In this document: positions 1 through 12,750 of the stretch, in pieces
Position numbering within the stretch: the stretch's first letter is position 1
Layout of the letters: every line of letters starts with the position of its first letter
From: Tetrahymena elliotti 4EA
Taxonomy: Eukaryota > Ciliophora > Oligohymenophorea > Hymenostomatida > Tetrahymenidae
Direction: 5' to 3'
Assembly: GCA_000231825.2 (NCBI GenBank)
Contig: JH720351.1
Location: forward strand, 496,001-560,000
DNA length: 64,000 bases
Position numbers and translations under genes: made by a program
The notes under the pieces: model-generated
Databases searched by the model: none
Told to the model about the DNA's origin: nothing
Seen by the model: the letters and a program-made list of their open reading frames with translations, nothing else

Positions 1-68
1 AAACCAAAATTAGATACATTGTTTACTATTTCAAAAAGATATCTAATTAAAAATTTAGCGAACAGACA

Positions 69-2537
69 ATGTTTCGTTTATTTTCGCTAAAATATATAAA
101 TAGATTAGCTAATAAATATCAGCCTATACAATGCATAAGAGGAGTTAATCCTTCTTTTCTTAGTAAAGAGTTTACTTAAGCTTCTTTTATGGCTAAAATG
201 TAGACCAATTATCCTTTTCATTGTTTTAAATCGTTCTATACATTTTCTTCAGCAAAGCCTTAACCTCCCAAAGATAATTAACAAATATAGTAATAACAGT
301 AGTAGAAATCTACTTAGTAATAGCAAGCCACAACTTAAGCAGGATAATCTCTTAAGGAAGAGGACCAAAAAGCGAAGGAACTCGAATTGATATTTTCAAA
401 AGTATATAAAATGAATTAAATATGTTTTTAAATGATATATAAAAAATAGATTTTAAATAAGTCTTTATTTATTTATTATTTTAATCTAGCTTTATATTTA
501 AATTTTTACAATCTTAAAAATTGCTTTTTACAAACTGAAAATATTTTATAGTAAAAGAAATAAAAACAGGAGGAAAAGTTTGATCCTGAATAGAGATTAG
601 CCGAATTTGAAAAAAAAGTTAAAAATACTAATTTGAATGTTATTAAGAGAGAGCTATTTAATGATTCAATGCAATTACCAATTAAGTTTTTAGCATATCA
701 TTTTGCAGGTCATGCGTAAAAAATATTGTTTTTAATATCAGCAGTCTTTCATAATGCTTTTATTAGATATGAAGCTTAATATTATTATAGTAAAATGTCA
801 TTTTTAATTTTATTTTTTAATGTATAAGTTCTGTTGGTACTTTCCTTGCTGAATTGTGCCGTTCTGCTATTGATGCAGTAAATCATTTAGTACTTTACTT
901 TGCAAACTATATTGATGTTACACCAAGCAAGCGTTATCCTTAAGGTAAATGATTAGTTCTAAATCAATAAAATATACAAAAAAAAGAAAAAATGAATTAA
1001 TTTAATATTTCATGAATGAAAGAAAGATTTAGAAATTATTAGAAAAAATAGTAACTTAGTAGAAGTCTAAAATAAATTAATTTAATATAAAAAAATTAGG
1101 TTTAGAAAATATCAAGTAGTTAATTGTTTTGATACCTTCATCTCTTTTTGTTTCATTTGGATGTTACACAATTTACTCAGCATTTACTGAATATTTAGCA
1201 GCAGGTCCTGCTGTTGCAGCCTAAAGTGATAATATCTACTCAATTTTAGTAAAATATCATGTTTATTTAATACGTATGTAGCATAACAAAATATTAAAAT
1301 AATAAGCTCTATATTGCAAGTTTTGCTATTGAAATATCAGTTATTGCTTACAACATTAGAGATTCATTAAAAATGTAGAATATAAATACAACATCGACAC
1401 CTGAATAAAAATTATCTTTATTTCAAATTATGAAGACTTTAGTAGCAAAAAAAGACCCTCTTCTTTAAGCTATTCTATATGAAAATATGATCACTCTTAT
1501 GAGTATGAGTGTTCCTCTTATGGTAGGAAGTAAATCAACAACATTTTTAATATTTCAAACTATCCATTTAAATAATATTTTGAATAAAGTTAGTAATATG
1601 ATTATCCCATCAAATCTCCCTGAATTTATTGGATAAATAGTTATTGGTTCCATTTAATTGTAAGAAAAATTTAGCTTTGAATTGAAAGTATCTTACTTTT
1701 TTTTTTTTAGAGTATTAGGTTAGCGTTTATTCAAAGAAGTTGCATCTACAATTTTAGGTAAAAGTGTTGATGAAGAGACTATGAATGATATCCATAATGA
1801 AATTTTAAAGAACCCTTATGTGAAGAGTGTTAGAGATGAAAAAGGTATTATGTCTGGATCAGTTAGATTTAAATATTATGCTATTGTTGAATATGATTTT
1901 GAAGTAATTTTTTATAAAATTTGAATTTGAATAAAGAGTAATAATATAAAAGTAACTTAATGAAGACGCAATGGAAGATTACAGATAAATGAGTGATTAT
2001 ATTATTTACAGTTAGGATTATAAAGATAGATAGGAAGAACTTGAAGAATTGATGGAAAGTTTCCCAATCAGATTATTAAAGGAAGTTAAAAGATAAGAAT
2101 AGTTGATTTTGGAAAGTATTAAAATAAAATATCCCTAATGTGATTATTTGGATTTAAATATTGATACAGATAAGCTTTATTAATTCTTAGATGATGAAGA
2201 AAAAATAAAAAATTCTTTCCATCAAGAAATTTCAAGTGAAGATGAATTAAAAGAAGAAACTGAAAATGATAGATTAATTAGAGAGTGGATCATCTCAACA
2301 AGTTCACAAATATTGGAAAAGAAATATACCAAATAAAAATAAATTATAGTAAAAACAAAAGACTAACAGTTCTATGAAAACCTCCACTTTAAAATTAACC
2401 CAAAACACTATTCTAATAATATCCACCGTATCTTTATATAAGAAAAAGGTTTAGTCCATGAATCATAAAGAGCTTAAATTATAGAAGAAGAATTAAATTA
2501 TGATGATTGTTACAAAAACTAAGAAGATCCTCTTTGA
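69..2537 (+). CDS. SLC30A9-like cation diffusion facilitator, mitochondrial
   Basis: Several exons; introns are clear at about 402-569, 716-828 and 945-1099, with at least one or two more up to about 1970. The start is the ATG at 69, giving a basic, mitochondrial-type N-terminus (MFRLFSLKYINRLANKYQ) followed by a Gln-rich stretch. The middle holds hydrophobic segments including VLIPSSLFVSFGCYTIYSAF. The part after about 1720 matches the ZnT9 C-terminal region: ILGKSVDEETMNDIHNEIL, then NPYVKSVRDEKG and VRFKYYAIVEYDFE. KDPLLQAILYENM aligns with the KDP...LFED segment of SLC30A9. Family members move zinc or other divalent cations, and SLC30A9 is mitochondrial. The usual HxxxD of TM2 reads RSAID here, so transport competence is uncertain. 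A long acidic C-terminal tail ends at TGA 2535-2537. The family call is firm; exact splice sites are not. Confidence 0.75.
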
Positions 2538-3050
2538 ATTGTCAAACAACAAGAAAGGATTCTAAGAGAATGATATTTAAAATCACTTTTTTTATTATTA
2601 ACATTATTATTGAAAAATTTTATAACTAATTTATATTTTGTTTATACTTTTAATTTATTAAAGATTTTATTCTTTTTTAAATACCTTTCAAGCATAAAGC
2701 ATAAGATAAAATTTAAATCAAAAGTAATGATTTATTCTTTTTAAAATGATACAATTAGATTAAATAAAATATATACTATTAAGCTAATTTAATATAATAA
2801 ATAAATATTTTTAATTTTAAGTCTATTGATTTTTATTTAATAAATAAATATTATATAAATTTACATTTTTAATAAGTATTATCTGAATCATGTTTTTATT
2901 TTATATTATTTATGATTTGATAAACACTTTGTAATTTTTAGGGCCACAAATTATTAATTAGTTACTTAAGTTTGTTTTTAAATTTATTATTCGATCAATA
3001 AAAAAAAGCTTGATTTTTTAAATTAATTACATTTTTATTCATATTTGATG
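2538..3050. other. Intergenic, AT-rich, convergent 3' ends
   Basis: About 510 bp between two genes that converge. It is almost pure A/T with no convincing frame or RNA gene. It presumably holds both polyadenylation regions. Confidence 0.6.
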
Positions 3051-3917
3051 TCAAAATTTATTGGGATAATTATTTTAGAAGAAATTTTAAAAAGCTTTTA
3101 AAGCAATTTATTTGTCAACCATAGGGAAATATTCCTCAATATAACTTAAAAAAATATCTAAATTATTTATTTAATCTTTAACTATTAATTTTCTTGTTAA
3201 TGGATCTTCAAGAAGTAATTCATGATCTCTAAAACAGATTGCACCTGATGGTGGGAATCTTATCATTCTTAATGCTGTATGATATGGTGATTTGTTAACA
3301 TTAGTGTATACATCTCCTTAATAAGCAATCATATCTTCATAATCTTAGAAAATTTAAAAGGAGAAACAACAGAAAAAAGTACTATGTAAATCAATTCTGT
3401 TTAATATTTATTTGGTATCATCTTACCATTCGTAATAATACTAAGCAAAAGAATAGCACTATAACTCACTTTTTTGATCAAAATCTATTTTGAGAGGCAT
3501 ATTTTTGTAACCCAAGCATACATCAACTAAGTAACGATCTCCTTCTTCTAGTATGTTTCTTACTAAAATGCTAGAATGATTTTCTGGTATCCTTCTACAA
3601 GATCCATGAATCAAATAAGCTTCATAACCTAAATTCTATAAAAATCCACAAAAAACAGGATTCATAACTAAACAATATCCACCTTTTCCACTTAAAACCA
3701 GCTCCTTTGCTTCATCATAGCTTAATTCTCTTCTCTGTTCAAAGGGCGTAGCTAATAAAAATAAATTCTAAAATGGGATGAGTTCTTGTGTTTTTTCCAT
3801 AGCTTATTTTAAATATTCAAGTCTGCAATCACCTTCTTGATATTTGTTTAGTTAGATTTTTTTCAAAAATTTACCAGTTTCATCATCAGATAGTTTAAAC
3901 TAAGTTCTATTTATCAT
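3051..3917 (-). CDS. Arylamine N-acetyltransferase (NAT)
   Basis: A single uninterrupted frame of 288 residues, close to the usual 260-295 of the family. The enzyme transfers acetyl from acetyl-CoA to arylamines and hydrazines through a Cys-His-Asp triad. All three are visible: Cys in GKGGYCLVMNPVF (family RGGxCxE), His in ENHSSILV (family HxxLLV), and Asp in RYLVDVCLG (family YLVDVGFG). The segment LATPFEQRRELS matches the usual IPFEN region upstream of the Cys. The start is the first ATG (MINRTQFKLSDDETG) after AT-rich DNA; the stop is TGA. The Arg and Glu flanking the catalytic Cys in most family members are Lys and Val here, so substrate use may differ. The protein is cytosolic, with no signal or TM segment. 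Confidence 0.86.
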
Positions 3918-4292
3918 CTCTCTATTTAAAAAGGTATTTAAAAATTGAGTAATTTTTGTATCTTTTTTTGTTTAATTAACTAAATTTATAATTGTAGATC
4001 TAATATTGATTTTATGAATAAAGGAAATCAATTTATGCCAATTAAATACTTCTAATTTGATCATAAAATTTGTTATTAGAAATAAATTTCTGCTCAATTA
4101 TAACACACAATCAGAAGTAATATTAAGTATTGTTTCCTTCTCAGATAATTCTAATTTATGCAAATTAATTTGTTTTCTGAAATGTTAAATTCTAGAAGGA
4201 AAAGAGAAAGTTAATTTTATATAAAAAATAAATAAATAATTCTATCAAATAAATATTTTTTAAATTTAACTAACATAAATATAAATGTAAAC
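3918..4292. other. Intergenic, AT-rich
   Basis: About 375 bp between two minus-strand genes. It should contain the 3' end of the membrane-protein gene at 4293-5807 and the promoter of the NAT gene. No other feature is visible. Confidence 0.5.
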
Positions 4293-5807
4293 TCAAACAC
4301 ACTCTAAATTAGATGCATATAAATCATATAATATTTATTTTGGGCAATTTTACATGATAGTATATTATTATCTTATGAAGCTTAATACTTGCAAGATATT
4401 CTACTTAAACACTAAATTTTTATATCTATAAATATCCTCCATATAATTTTCAACGAATTAAGTAACTTTACCATAAACAAACCCATTGTAATACCTATTT
4501 GATAGAATTTAGGTTATCTAATTTTTAGTAAATCTATTGAGAATATAATTAGCTTAACTGTTTACAAATATTTATAACCAATTGTACTCCTCACTTGCTA
4601 ATTTCTATTGATAACAAGCACAAAAATTATCCATATCTTAGTGTTAAACCTCTATATTTTTTGCTTACATTTTTAATAATTTTTTCAGGTACTTATATTA
4701 TTTATAACACGTTTTTTTACAAAACTCCTTAATTTTTTAATTTTATTAAGCATCATCATTAATTCTTTAAGTCATTATTGAAAATATTTTTTTGATATTT
4801 AAGCTTTCTCTTTCTATGTTTTTGTTTAAATTATCAAGATCTGAATCTTTTTCTATCATATAGATTTTAACTTTAAAAGCAAAAAAAAATATTCTCTTCA
4901 GATAATAAGTTATGAAAGAAATAAGAAAAATAAATGATAGTGCTGTTAATGAAGCTTTTGTGTAATTTTAAGGAAATGGTATATCATAACCAAATATTGA
5001 TTGGTAGATTGAATCCAAGCAATACTTCATCAATATAAACAATTTAAAGATCTAATTTAAATAACCTAAGTTCATTACTAAAGTAGTATGCTGCGAGATA
5101 TAAAATATTTCATCTTTTTCAGTCACATAGTTAGTACAAAAAATAGTACATTATACTATTTACTTAAGAATGCTTACTAAATTATCAATGATACTATCAA
5201 AGTCTTTGTTAAAGTATAATAAACATGAAAAATTGAGAAAAATCAAAGCTAAATAATTAAAACCTAAGTTAATCTATGACTCTGTTTCAAACTATAAAAA
5301 GGTAATAAATGTCAGTAAATTAGAACCAATGCTTAAAAATAATTCAATCTTGCTAATTTATTTTGTTTCATTGATATTAGACCAAAGAAAAATAGCAAAA
5401 AATATACTAGCAAAAAAGCTTATATGAATTAGAGCTAATATGTAGCATTCAATATTTGATGCTTCTAAAAATTCTGAAATATAAAAAAAGTAGAATTAAA
5501 AGACTCCTAAAATTGCATGAGTAAACACTTTGCTAATAACAACTTCAAAATAAGAGAAGGGAAAGAACTATTATGAGAAGATTTATCTGGCAAAACCTAC
5601 TTGAAATAGGTCAAAAGCCCAATCTAAGATATCAGATTTTATAGTGTGCTAAAGAGCCATAATTAGAATGATAATTTTATCTGTTAAAAATAGAGACCAA
5701 AAAGTAAAAAAATAGGCAGTATCACCTTCTTCGTAAATCTTAAAACTTGTATAAATATTAATTAGCCCAATTAAGTAATAAATGAATGATTAAATGAGTG
5801 GCTACAT
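4293..5807 (-). CDS. Multi-pass membrane protein, unknown; tandem paralogue A
   Basis: A single 504-residue frame beginning MQPLIQSFIYYLIG; an in-frame TGA lies a short way upstream, fixing the start. It has about eight to ten hydrophobic segments in the first 320 residues, then a basic, Gln/Lys-rich cytosolic-type region with coiled-coil character (residues about 330-400). The C-terminal part includes LSNRYYNGFVYGK and ends near QILYDLYASN. It is homologous along its length to the next gene (6503-8056): DKIIILIMAL/DILDWAFDLFQVGF against DKMISLIFGV/YFYALDILQLGF, SNRYYNGF against SRYFNGF, and a shared QILYDLY near the end. I recognise no known transporter or receptor family; it looks like a ciliate-specific membrane family. 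Confidence 0.8.
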
Positions 5808-6502
5808 TTCCTAATACTGGTTATATGTTGCTTATTATCAATATCTAACTTTACTAAATATTTTTACTTTTTAATTAATACATTAATTCAATTTCTAAAT
5901 AAAAGAATATTTTATTTGATGCAATTTCAAAAAAATAATTGATTTCTGATGTTTATTTCAATTTATTTTAGTTACTAATTTTATTTTACAAAAAATTCAT
6001 CAGGTACTCAGTGATTGAAGTTATAATCATGAAAAATTTCTTTTGTTTTTAAATGTTAATTTTCCAAAGTGAAACACATAATTTAAATTCAAAAAATAAA
6101 ATAGAAAAAAATAATGAAAATACAAATTGAATTTTAATTACGAACAATTAATAAAAACATACCTCAAAAAGAGAGGTAATAATCACCTCAAAATAGTATA
6201 TTTATTAACATTTTTAAAGATTGCATGTATCAAAAAAACAACAATATATATCTCAAATTTATTACTGCTACTTCTGAATAATTTAATTTCTTATCTGAGG
6301 TTTTACTGTATTTTGATTAGATTATATTTTATAAAGAAAATTTAAAAATATTGACTAATGACTAACCGATGCTTAATGTAATCAGTAAAATTGAAAAAGA
6401 AGGAATAAAATTATTTGTTATTATAATTTGAGGTTATTTTTAAAAAAGAAAATAATTAAAATTAATAATTTTTGGAAGCAATCACTTTTAAATCAATTCC
6501 AA
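5808..6502. other. Intergenic between the tandem membrane-protein genes
   Basis: About 700 bp, AT-rich. A 72-codon plus-strand frame (6127-6345) is hydrophobic and Ile/Leu-rich by base composition and lacks any recognisable motif. I see no supported gene. The region should hold the promoter of paralogue A and the 3' end of paralogue B. Confidence 0.5.
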
Positions 6503-8056
6503 TCAATCTACATAAAGATCATATAAAATTTAACTAGGGGAATAAATCATAAATATTTTATTAGTTTTATTAAATAATATTATTTGATGCATTATGCTCT
6601 TTAATCTAAAAAACAATATTGCTACAGAATATTTTAAAGGCTTCAATTATTCAATTTTTTTTGTTTAAATGGTTTGGCAAAACCCATTAAAGTACCTGCT
6701 GAATAAAATTGCTTCTCTTTATTAATTATAATAATAAGGGTTTTCTATCAATAAATCAGGAAAAACTTCTTAATTAGACATAATCAAGAAAGAAGTGCAT
6801 CTACATATTTAATTTTGTGAATCATAAAGTTCAACATTAATATTATTTTTTAACAATAAGCATAATTATTAAAGAAGACTAAAATAATATTGGCATGACG
6901 AATTACAATTGTATTCTAGTAAATTTTAAAATACACTTTCATATGAGACTTCTTTTTTAAAAGGAGGGATATTTAAATTTATATATATGCTAGATTATTT
7001 ATCCTTTACACTCTTCAATCTTTTAATAGTCTTTTCCAATCCTCTAAAGGAGTATATGCAAATAGATTTGTTATTAAAAATGTTTTGGATTAATTTTTTA
7101 GAAAAATAAACAAGGTAAGAAAGAATCAGTAAACAGGTTAATACTACTACTAGCAATTTTAAAAGATGACTAAAATTGCTTAGATTAAAAAAAATATCAT
7201 TGACAAATACTGAATAAAATATTATTGTTCCAAGCATAATAATCTTATTTATATAATCTACTACTTAAATATTTTTCAGGCTAGATTCTTGTTAAATATA
7301 ATACCTTCTTTCTTATGTGCCAGTAGATACTAAGCATCTTACCATTTCTTTCAGAGACTTATAAAATGCAGCAAGGCGGAGTTCATTTTCATGTATATTG
7401 AATATTAGTAATAATACAACATCAAAAGCAGCTAGGAATAAGATCGCATAGCTCAAATTATTTCCATATTAATCCTACTAGATCAATAAGGTACATAAAA
7501 TCATAACATTTGCTCCAAAGGAAAATGTGCAAATTAAATGGTTACTCAAAGAATAAGTGTTATCATGTTTTAAATCTACAAGAAGAGCAGTAAAATAAAT
7601 AACAGTAGCTAAGAACAGGATTGACAGAGTGATATCTTCGTAAAGTATGTAATTGATTTCAAATAGAATTTGAATTCCAAACAAGTAAATAATCTAGAAA
7701 ACCATTAGCAAACAAATATTTATCAAATATTTAAAATTAAAAATAAATTCCATTTACTCTGCAGCTTCTTAGGTAAAAATAATATAAATGAAACCCAACT
7801 AAAGGATATCTAGGGCATAGAAATATATAGATTTCTTATAATATACTCCAAAAATTAAGCTTATCATCTTATCAAAACCATAAATAATAAAGAATGTATC
7901 AAAGTAAGCAATTTTTTCCTAGCTACGCAATTAAAATGCCAAAACTGTCTAAACTATATTAATAACAGAAATTATAAATGAGTAGAAGACCAACTTATTC
8001 AATTTGTAGTAGCTTAGAGAGAATTAATCAGTAAGTATATTGTTATCATTGATCAT
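6503..8056 (-). CDS. Multi-pass membrane protein, unknown; tandem paralogue B
   Basis: A single 517-residue frame starting MINDNNILTDQFSLSYYK with no internal TGA. Hydrophobic segments include LVFYSFIISVINIVQTVLAF, FIFNFKYLINICLLMVFQII, ITLSILFLATVIYFTALLV and LLKLLVVVLTCLLILSYLVY, giving about nine or ten membrane passes in the first 350 residues. A soluble C-terminal domain contains CNSSCQYYFSLLQQ, FSRYFNGFCQ and a terminal QILYDLYVD. Matching blocks in the same order occur in the neighbour at 4293-5807, so the pair arose by tandem duplication. Function is unknown, and no channel signature or transporter motif was recognised. Confidence 0.8.
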
Positions 8057-9643
8057 TTTTTATTTAATTAACTATCTTCTTTATAAATTAATTATCTTTT
8101 ATCAATAGAAAGTATTTTGAAAATGTACTATTAAATCTTAACTAAAATTAATTTCACATAAGATAATAGCTAACATCCTAGTTAAAAAAGTCTAAATACA
8201 AATAATAAAAATCAATAAATAAGGAAAATAGTGTACAAACATTTAATTTGATAAACACATTAAAATAATTAAATCTTTTAAGTAAATTCAATTATTAACA
8301 ATGAAGTGTTTTGAATGTATTCATTTGAAAGAAAAAAAAAATAAATTTCAAAAAATTTTTGTGTCAAATTATTTATTTAGGTTTAATAAAGACATCTTAA
8401 AATATTTTTTTAACTATTAATTATACACTATTTACTTTGTTAGATTTTTCCAACAATAGGTGATAAAAAAAATAAATTAAAATTATTCATTTTACAATTA
8501 AAAAAAAATAAATAAGATATTATTTACCTTCAGAAAAAAAATAGACTAATTTGAAGTATTTTTGGAAATCGAATATGACAAAAATATCTAATTTTAATAA
8601 AAAACCTTTTATATTATTTATTGAATTAATTTATTCTAAATAACGAATTAGATCTACATTTATTTATAATTTATTTTTATTTAAATATTAAAATTAAAAA
8701 AATTTAATTGATCTTTTAAAAAAAACATTTTTATATTTTCTTATCGAAAAATAATTGCAAATAAATTTTGGTTGGAAATATTCTTTTAAAAAAAACTGAA
8801 CCGAATTTATTAGTAATAATTGAAGTTACAGTTAAAATTTATTGTTTTTAATTAATTTAATGAATCATATATTTTTATTTCGAATACAGTAACAAAAAAG
8901 TATAACAAACAATTTTCTAATGCGAATTTAATATGAGCTTGAACATCATAAAAAAAAAAAAATTTAAAATAGAAATAAAATTTATCAAATGTATGAAAAT
9001 CAAATTATTCGTTTTATTAGAGTAGATTATATTTTGCAATTAATTTATTTGACAAAAAAAACAGGAAATTATTTTATGATAACTTTTAAAGATTGATTTA
9101 TGTCTGTAATAAAGGTTTTTTAAATGTAGAATTTTACATATTTTTTCAACTTCTTTGGCGACAAAGAAAAATGATTGATATTTATTTTAATAACTTAAAA
9201 TGCCTTTCACAAAAATTATTTAAAGTCTAAATATTCACGGAATATTAATTTTAGGCTAACTTCAATTAAATTTAAATTTGTTTGTTGTTGTTGCTGTTAT
9301 TGGTGTTGTTTTTAATTATTCCCTATGTTTTAAAATAGAAATGAAATAAAATAAAAGCTAAAAATTCTATTTAAAAATGAATTCATGTATAAGGTAGGGC
9401 ATACCTTCCAACGTTTATTTAGTTCTATGTTCTATTAGTTTAAAATATTACTTTTTAATAAAATTTCATATTAATTAATTCTACTTCGGAAACAAATAAT
9501 TAAGAAAAACTCAATAAAACTAGAAAGGTTGAGACATAACTAATTATTACTCAACTGGTAACCATTTTATAAATAAAAGTACTTTAAATAGATAGCAAAT
9601 TTCCAAAGTAAACTGTTTTATTTCAAACCAAGTAATAGATAGA
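8057..9643. other. Divergent intergenic/promoter region
   Basis: About 1.6 kb between divergently transcribed genes. It is extremely AT-rich with many A and T homopolymers. The only compositional exception is a TTG-triplet-rich run at about 9279-9312, an Asn/Gln-like or microsatellite repeat with no surrounding frame. No gene or RNA was recognised. It presumably includes promoters for both flanking genes. Confidence 0.5.
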
Positions 9644-12028
9644 ATGTATTGGCCTCTTTTTGAGTATTCAATTTATCTTGTTTTAATGCTAATGGCATTA
9701 ATATTAATGTGCACCAAGCTATGTAACAAGAGAAACAAAATAAACATCTAATTATATGAAAAAAAGCTTGACATTTTGCATAAAAAATTTCTTTAATACC
9801 ATTAAAGAGAGAAACAAGATCATCATCAAAGTTTAGATGAAGAAAATCGTTAATAGGTACCCAAAGTCTCAAAAAAAGAATTAAACTGTATTACCCATGG
9901 AATAGGCGAATTCAAAATTGTTGATTAATAACTCTAAAAAACAAATATTCTGAAGATAATGAGACTAGTGAAACTAAATGGTGAGACTTTCCAACACTCT
10001 AAAATGACTGATATAAAACTATATTAAAAAGTCAGATGGTTCCAACTAATTGAGTACTAAAACATTATCATTAATAAATTGTTCAGCTATGTAAAGATTT
10101 TTTAAAGATCAAAGATAAAGCTTGTTTGGTTTCTAGCTCAGCTATAAATGCAAAGGAAGAGCGTGTTATATTTAATTCTAAAGGAAGAGAAGTTAGGTTA
10201 TCTGCATAAAATAGCAAGCATTTTTATCTTTTTTATTGAGGTAGCTGCAATTCTTGTCATGTGCTAATCTATAAGGAGAAGTTTCACACTTTCTTGGTAT
10301 AGTTCTGATGATGAATAGGATGATTCAATGAATTCTTCTAAGATAGTTTTAATATGCTTTTTATTACAGTTTTTTATTGTTACCCCTATTTTTTTGCTTT
10401 TTTAGCATAAAATTGAAGTTGTTTATAGCGAATACTAGTGTATAAAAAAGAAATTAATTTAGCTCCAAAAACCTAATAATGTTTGCTGTACAATTTTAAC
10501 TGAAAACTCAATAAATGTAATGTTTACATTTGCTTTATTAGCACTAGGTATATATTAATCTATATGCATGTCTTACGAAATACACTTAGACATAACCTCC
10601 TTAGTTTTTATAATATGGTTTGTTCTTTGCCTAGCAGAGTTATTTCTATTTAGAAATTTTTATATTATTGTTTATAACTTACTATAGCAATATATATACA
10701 CAATTTCTTAATTACAACAAAATGTCAGACAAATTCTATTCATTTAATTCATAATTTAAAAAACTTAAAATAAAGGTAGAGACAGGTTAACTGATGATAT
10801 AAGAAAGTCTATTATGTAAAAAATAACAACCTAACAAAAAATAAAAATGTAAAAAGAAATGACAAAAATCAAAACATAAAAAGCTAAGTCTGAAAAACAG
10901 GTTATTGAACAAAACTAATAAGAAAAGGATAAGGAAAATTAATTAGAAAACTAAGCAGAAGAAAAAAAAGAAATTGAATCTTCATAACAATAGCAATAAG
11001 AATAAGACTAAGACTAAGAGCAAGAGCATGAGCATGAAGGAGGAACTTAAGGCATCTAAGATCTTCTGAATTTTAGTAGCTTTTTAGATGAAATTGAAAA
11101 TATTGGCTTTGATACAGAAAAGCAGGATAGCCTAAGCAATAATCTAAAAGAATCTTCAGAAAATAATAATAATAACAACAACATTCTTCCTTAAAGTATT
11201 TTGAATAAAAACACTAATTCTATTAACAGCTATAAACTAGAATAAAACAATGATGATTTTGTTGAAGAAATTTAGTAAGAGACTACAAAAGAAAATTTTT
11301 AAGCAATTGATAAAATCAATAAAGAAATTGTAGAAACTGTTTATGAATAAAACGTGACTGAGAAGAAATTGAATACTTCACTAGCTATAAATGATGAGTC
11401 AATGATTTAAGAGGAATAGCAAATAGTTTTGGATACAGTAGCTTAATTAAAACAACCTAAAAATAAAAGAAATTATTCATACTCTCGAATTTTAAATTCA
11501 ACTTTTGATATCCAAACATTTAAACCAAATCCTCATTTTAATCGCAATAGTAGAAACAACACAACAGATATAAAATCGTTTATGACAATAGAAGCATGTT
11601 TCCAGAAGAATAATTTTTCAACTTTTAATCAATTTTAAGAGATTTTAAGTGAAAGCAATTAGAAGAAAACAAATTTAAATGAAAGTTCATCTACAATAAA
11701 TAGAGAAATCAGTGTTGGTAAAATAAATAATTTATAAACTTGCAACATAATGAAATTACAAGAGCAAAAGAAATATGAGAATGATATTTCTTTCTTGAAA
11801 AATTTAGCAGAAATCAAATAAATAAAATAAAATAATCTTTTTTGTTTGAATAAAAGCAATAATGAAATATCCATTTTTGGATAAAAAGAAACATCTTTCC
11901 TTGTAAATGAAGAATTTATTTAAAATAACTTATAAAAAAATAATAATAGTGAATCATATATTCTAAATAAAAGCGAATTGTTGGAAATACTCAAACCTTA
12001 TGGTTTAACTTCATAACAAAATGCATGA
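9644..12028 (+). CDS. Membrane protein with Gln/Glu/Asn-rich C-terminal tail, unknown
   Basis: A single 794-residue frame with no internal TGA. The first ATG (9644) follows an in-frame TGA at about 9530 and starts MYWPLFEYSIYLVLMLMALI, a signal-anchor-like helix. Further hydrophobic segments are at about residues 185-210 (KIASIFIFFIEVAAILVMC), 225-250 (KIVLICFLLQFFIVTPIFLL), 285-305 (INVMFTFALLALGIYQS) and 315-350 (ITSLVFIIWFVLCLAELFLF). Five or so passes are likely. The remaining 430 residues are hydrophilic: a Lys/Gln/Glu-rich block, an E-Q-D-E-H repeat run near residue 455, then a Ser/Asn-rich tail. The last codons lie inside an imperfect tandem repeat. I recognise no family. Confidence 0.75.
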
Positions 12029-12136
12029 TTAACCAACCATCGACTTATTGATTTTATAAAATATTGTTGGAAATAATCAAACCTTGTGTTTGACTTCCTA
12101 AGAAAATTCATAATAACTTATTGATTATATAAAATA
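11977..12136. repeat. Imperfect tandem duplication across a stop codon
   Basis: Two copies about 86 bp apart. Copy 1 begins with attgttggaaatactcaaac at 11977 and copy 2 with attgttggaaataatcaaac at 12063. Both continue with a similar cct.tg.gttt.actt core and finish with ttattgatt.tataaaat. Copy 1 encodes the final codons and TGA of the gene at 9644-12028; copy 2 lies in the 3' flank. Confidence 0.8.
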
Positions 12137-12750
12137 AATTATTTTTTAGATTTTATCTTTGTTATGTTCATTAATATTAATATTAATATTAATTATATTC
12201 AATCAAAAAATAAAATTTATCATTTTTTCTAAGTTTTTGTATTAGTCAAAAATCAATTAATAAATAAATTTATAAATAAAAAAAAATAAATTCTAAAAAA
12301 TTTCACCAAAATAATTTCGTTAAATTTGGTGAACGATAGATTGCTATTTTAGATTAAATTTACATTACCTGTTATTTGTTTAATTTTTGTTTTTCTTGAT
12401 GATGAAATTTTTACAATAAAAAATACTAGTCGACATTATTATCTATGTAGATTAGTTATTAGTTGAGTAGAAGAAAAAAAATTATCTTTTGATGAGAATT
12501 GTAAAATAACTATTTGCAAACTATAAAAAACACTAAAAAAAAGCAAATAAGTAATCAATGCATATAATCTTTTAATTTGTTATTAAGAAAGTATTCTAAA
12601 CAGAAATTTATAATAAAAAAATTATTAATTTATTATTCAAGTCAAGAGCTAGTAAGTAAATAATATAAATATAAATAATTTAGAGCCATCATACATTCTA
12701 TCTCAAGCTGAAGAGACAGAACTCTCAACCTTTATAGCCAGAGCAAAAAT
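12137..12750. other. Intergenic, AT-rich
   Basis: About 600 bp between two plus-strand genes, including a short att-repeat run (about 12174-12195). No frame or RNA gene is supported. It is the likely promoter of the TTLL gene. Confidence 0.5.

Noticed and set aside
6127..6345. 72-codon plus-strand ORF between the tandem membrane genes
   Set aside because: Compositionally driven, with no homology signal and below the length expected by chance under this code.
9279..9312. TTG-triplet run as a possible coding remnant or regulatory repeat
   Set aside because: Too short and without a surrounding frame; treated as a simple-sequence tract.
9618..9872. Minus-strand ORF of 84 codons
   Set aside because: It is antisense to the start of the well-supported 794-residue gene at 9644-12028.
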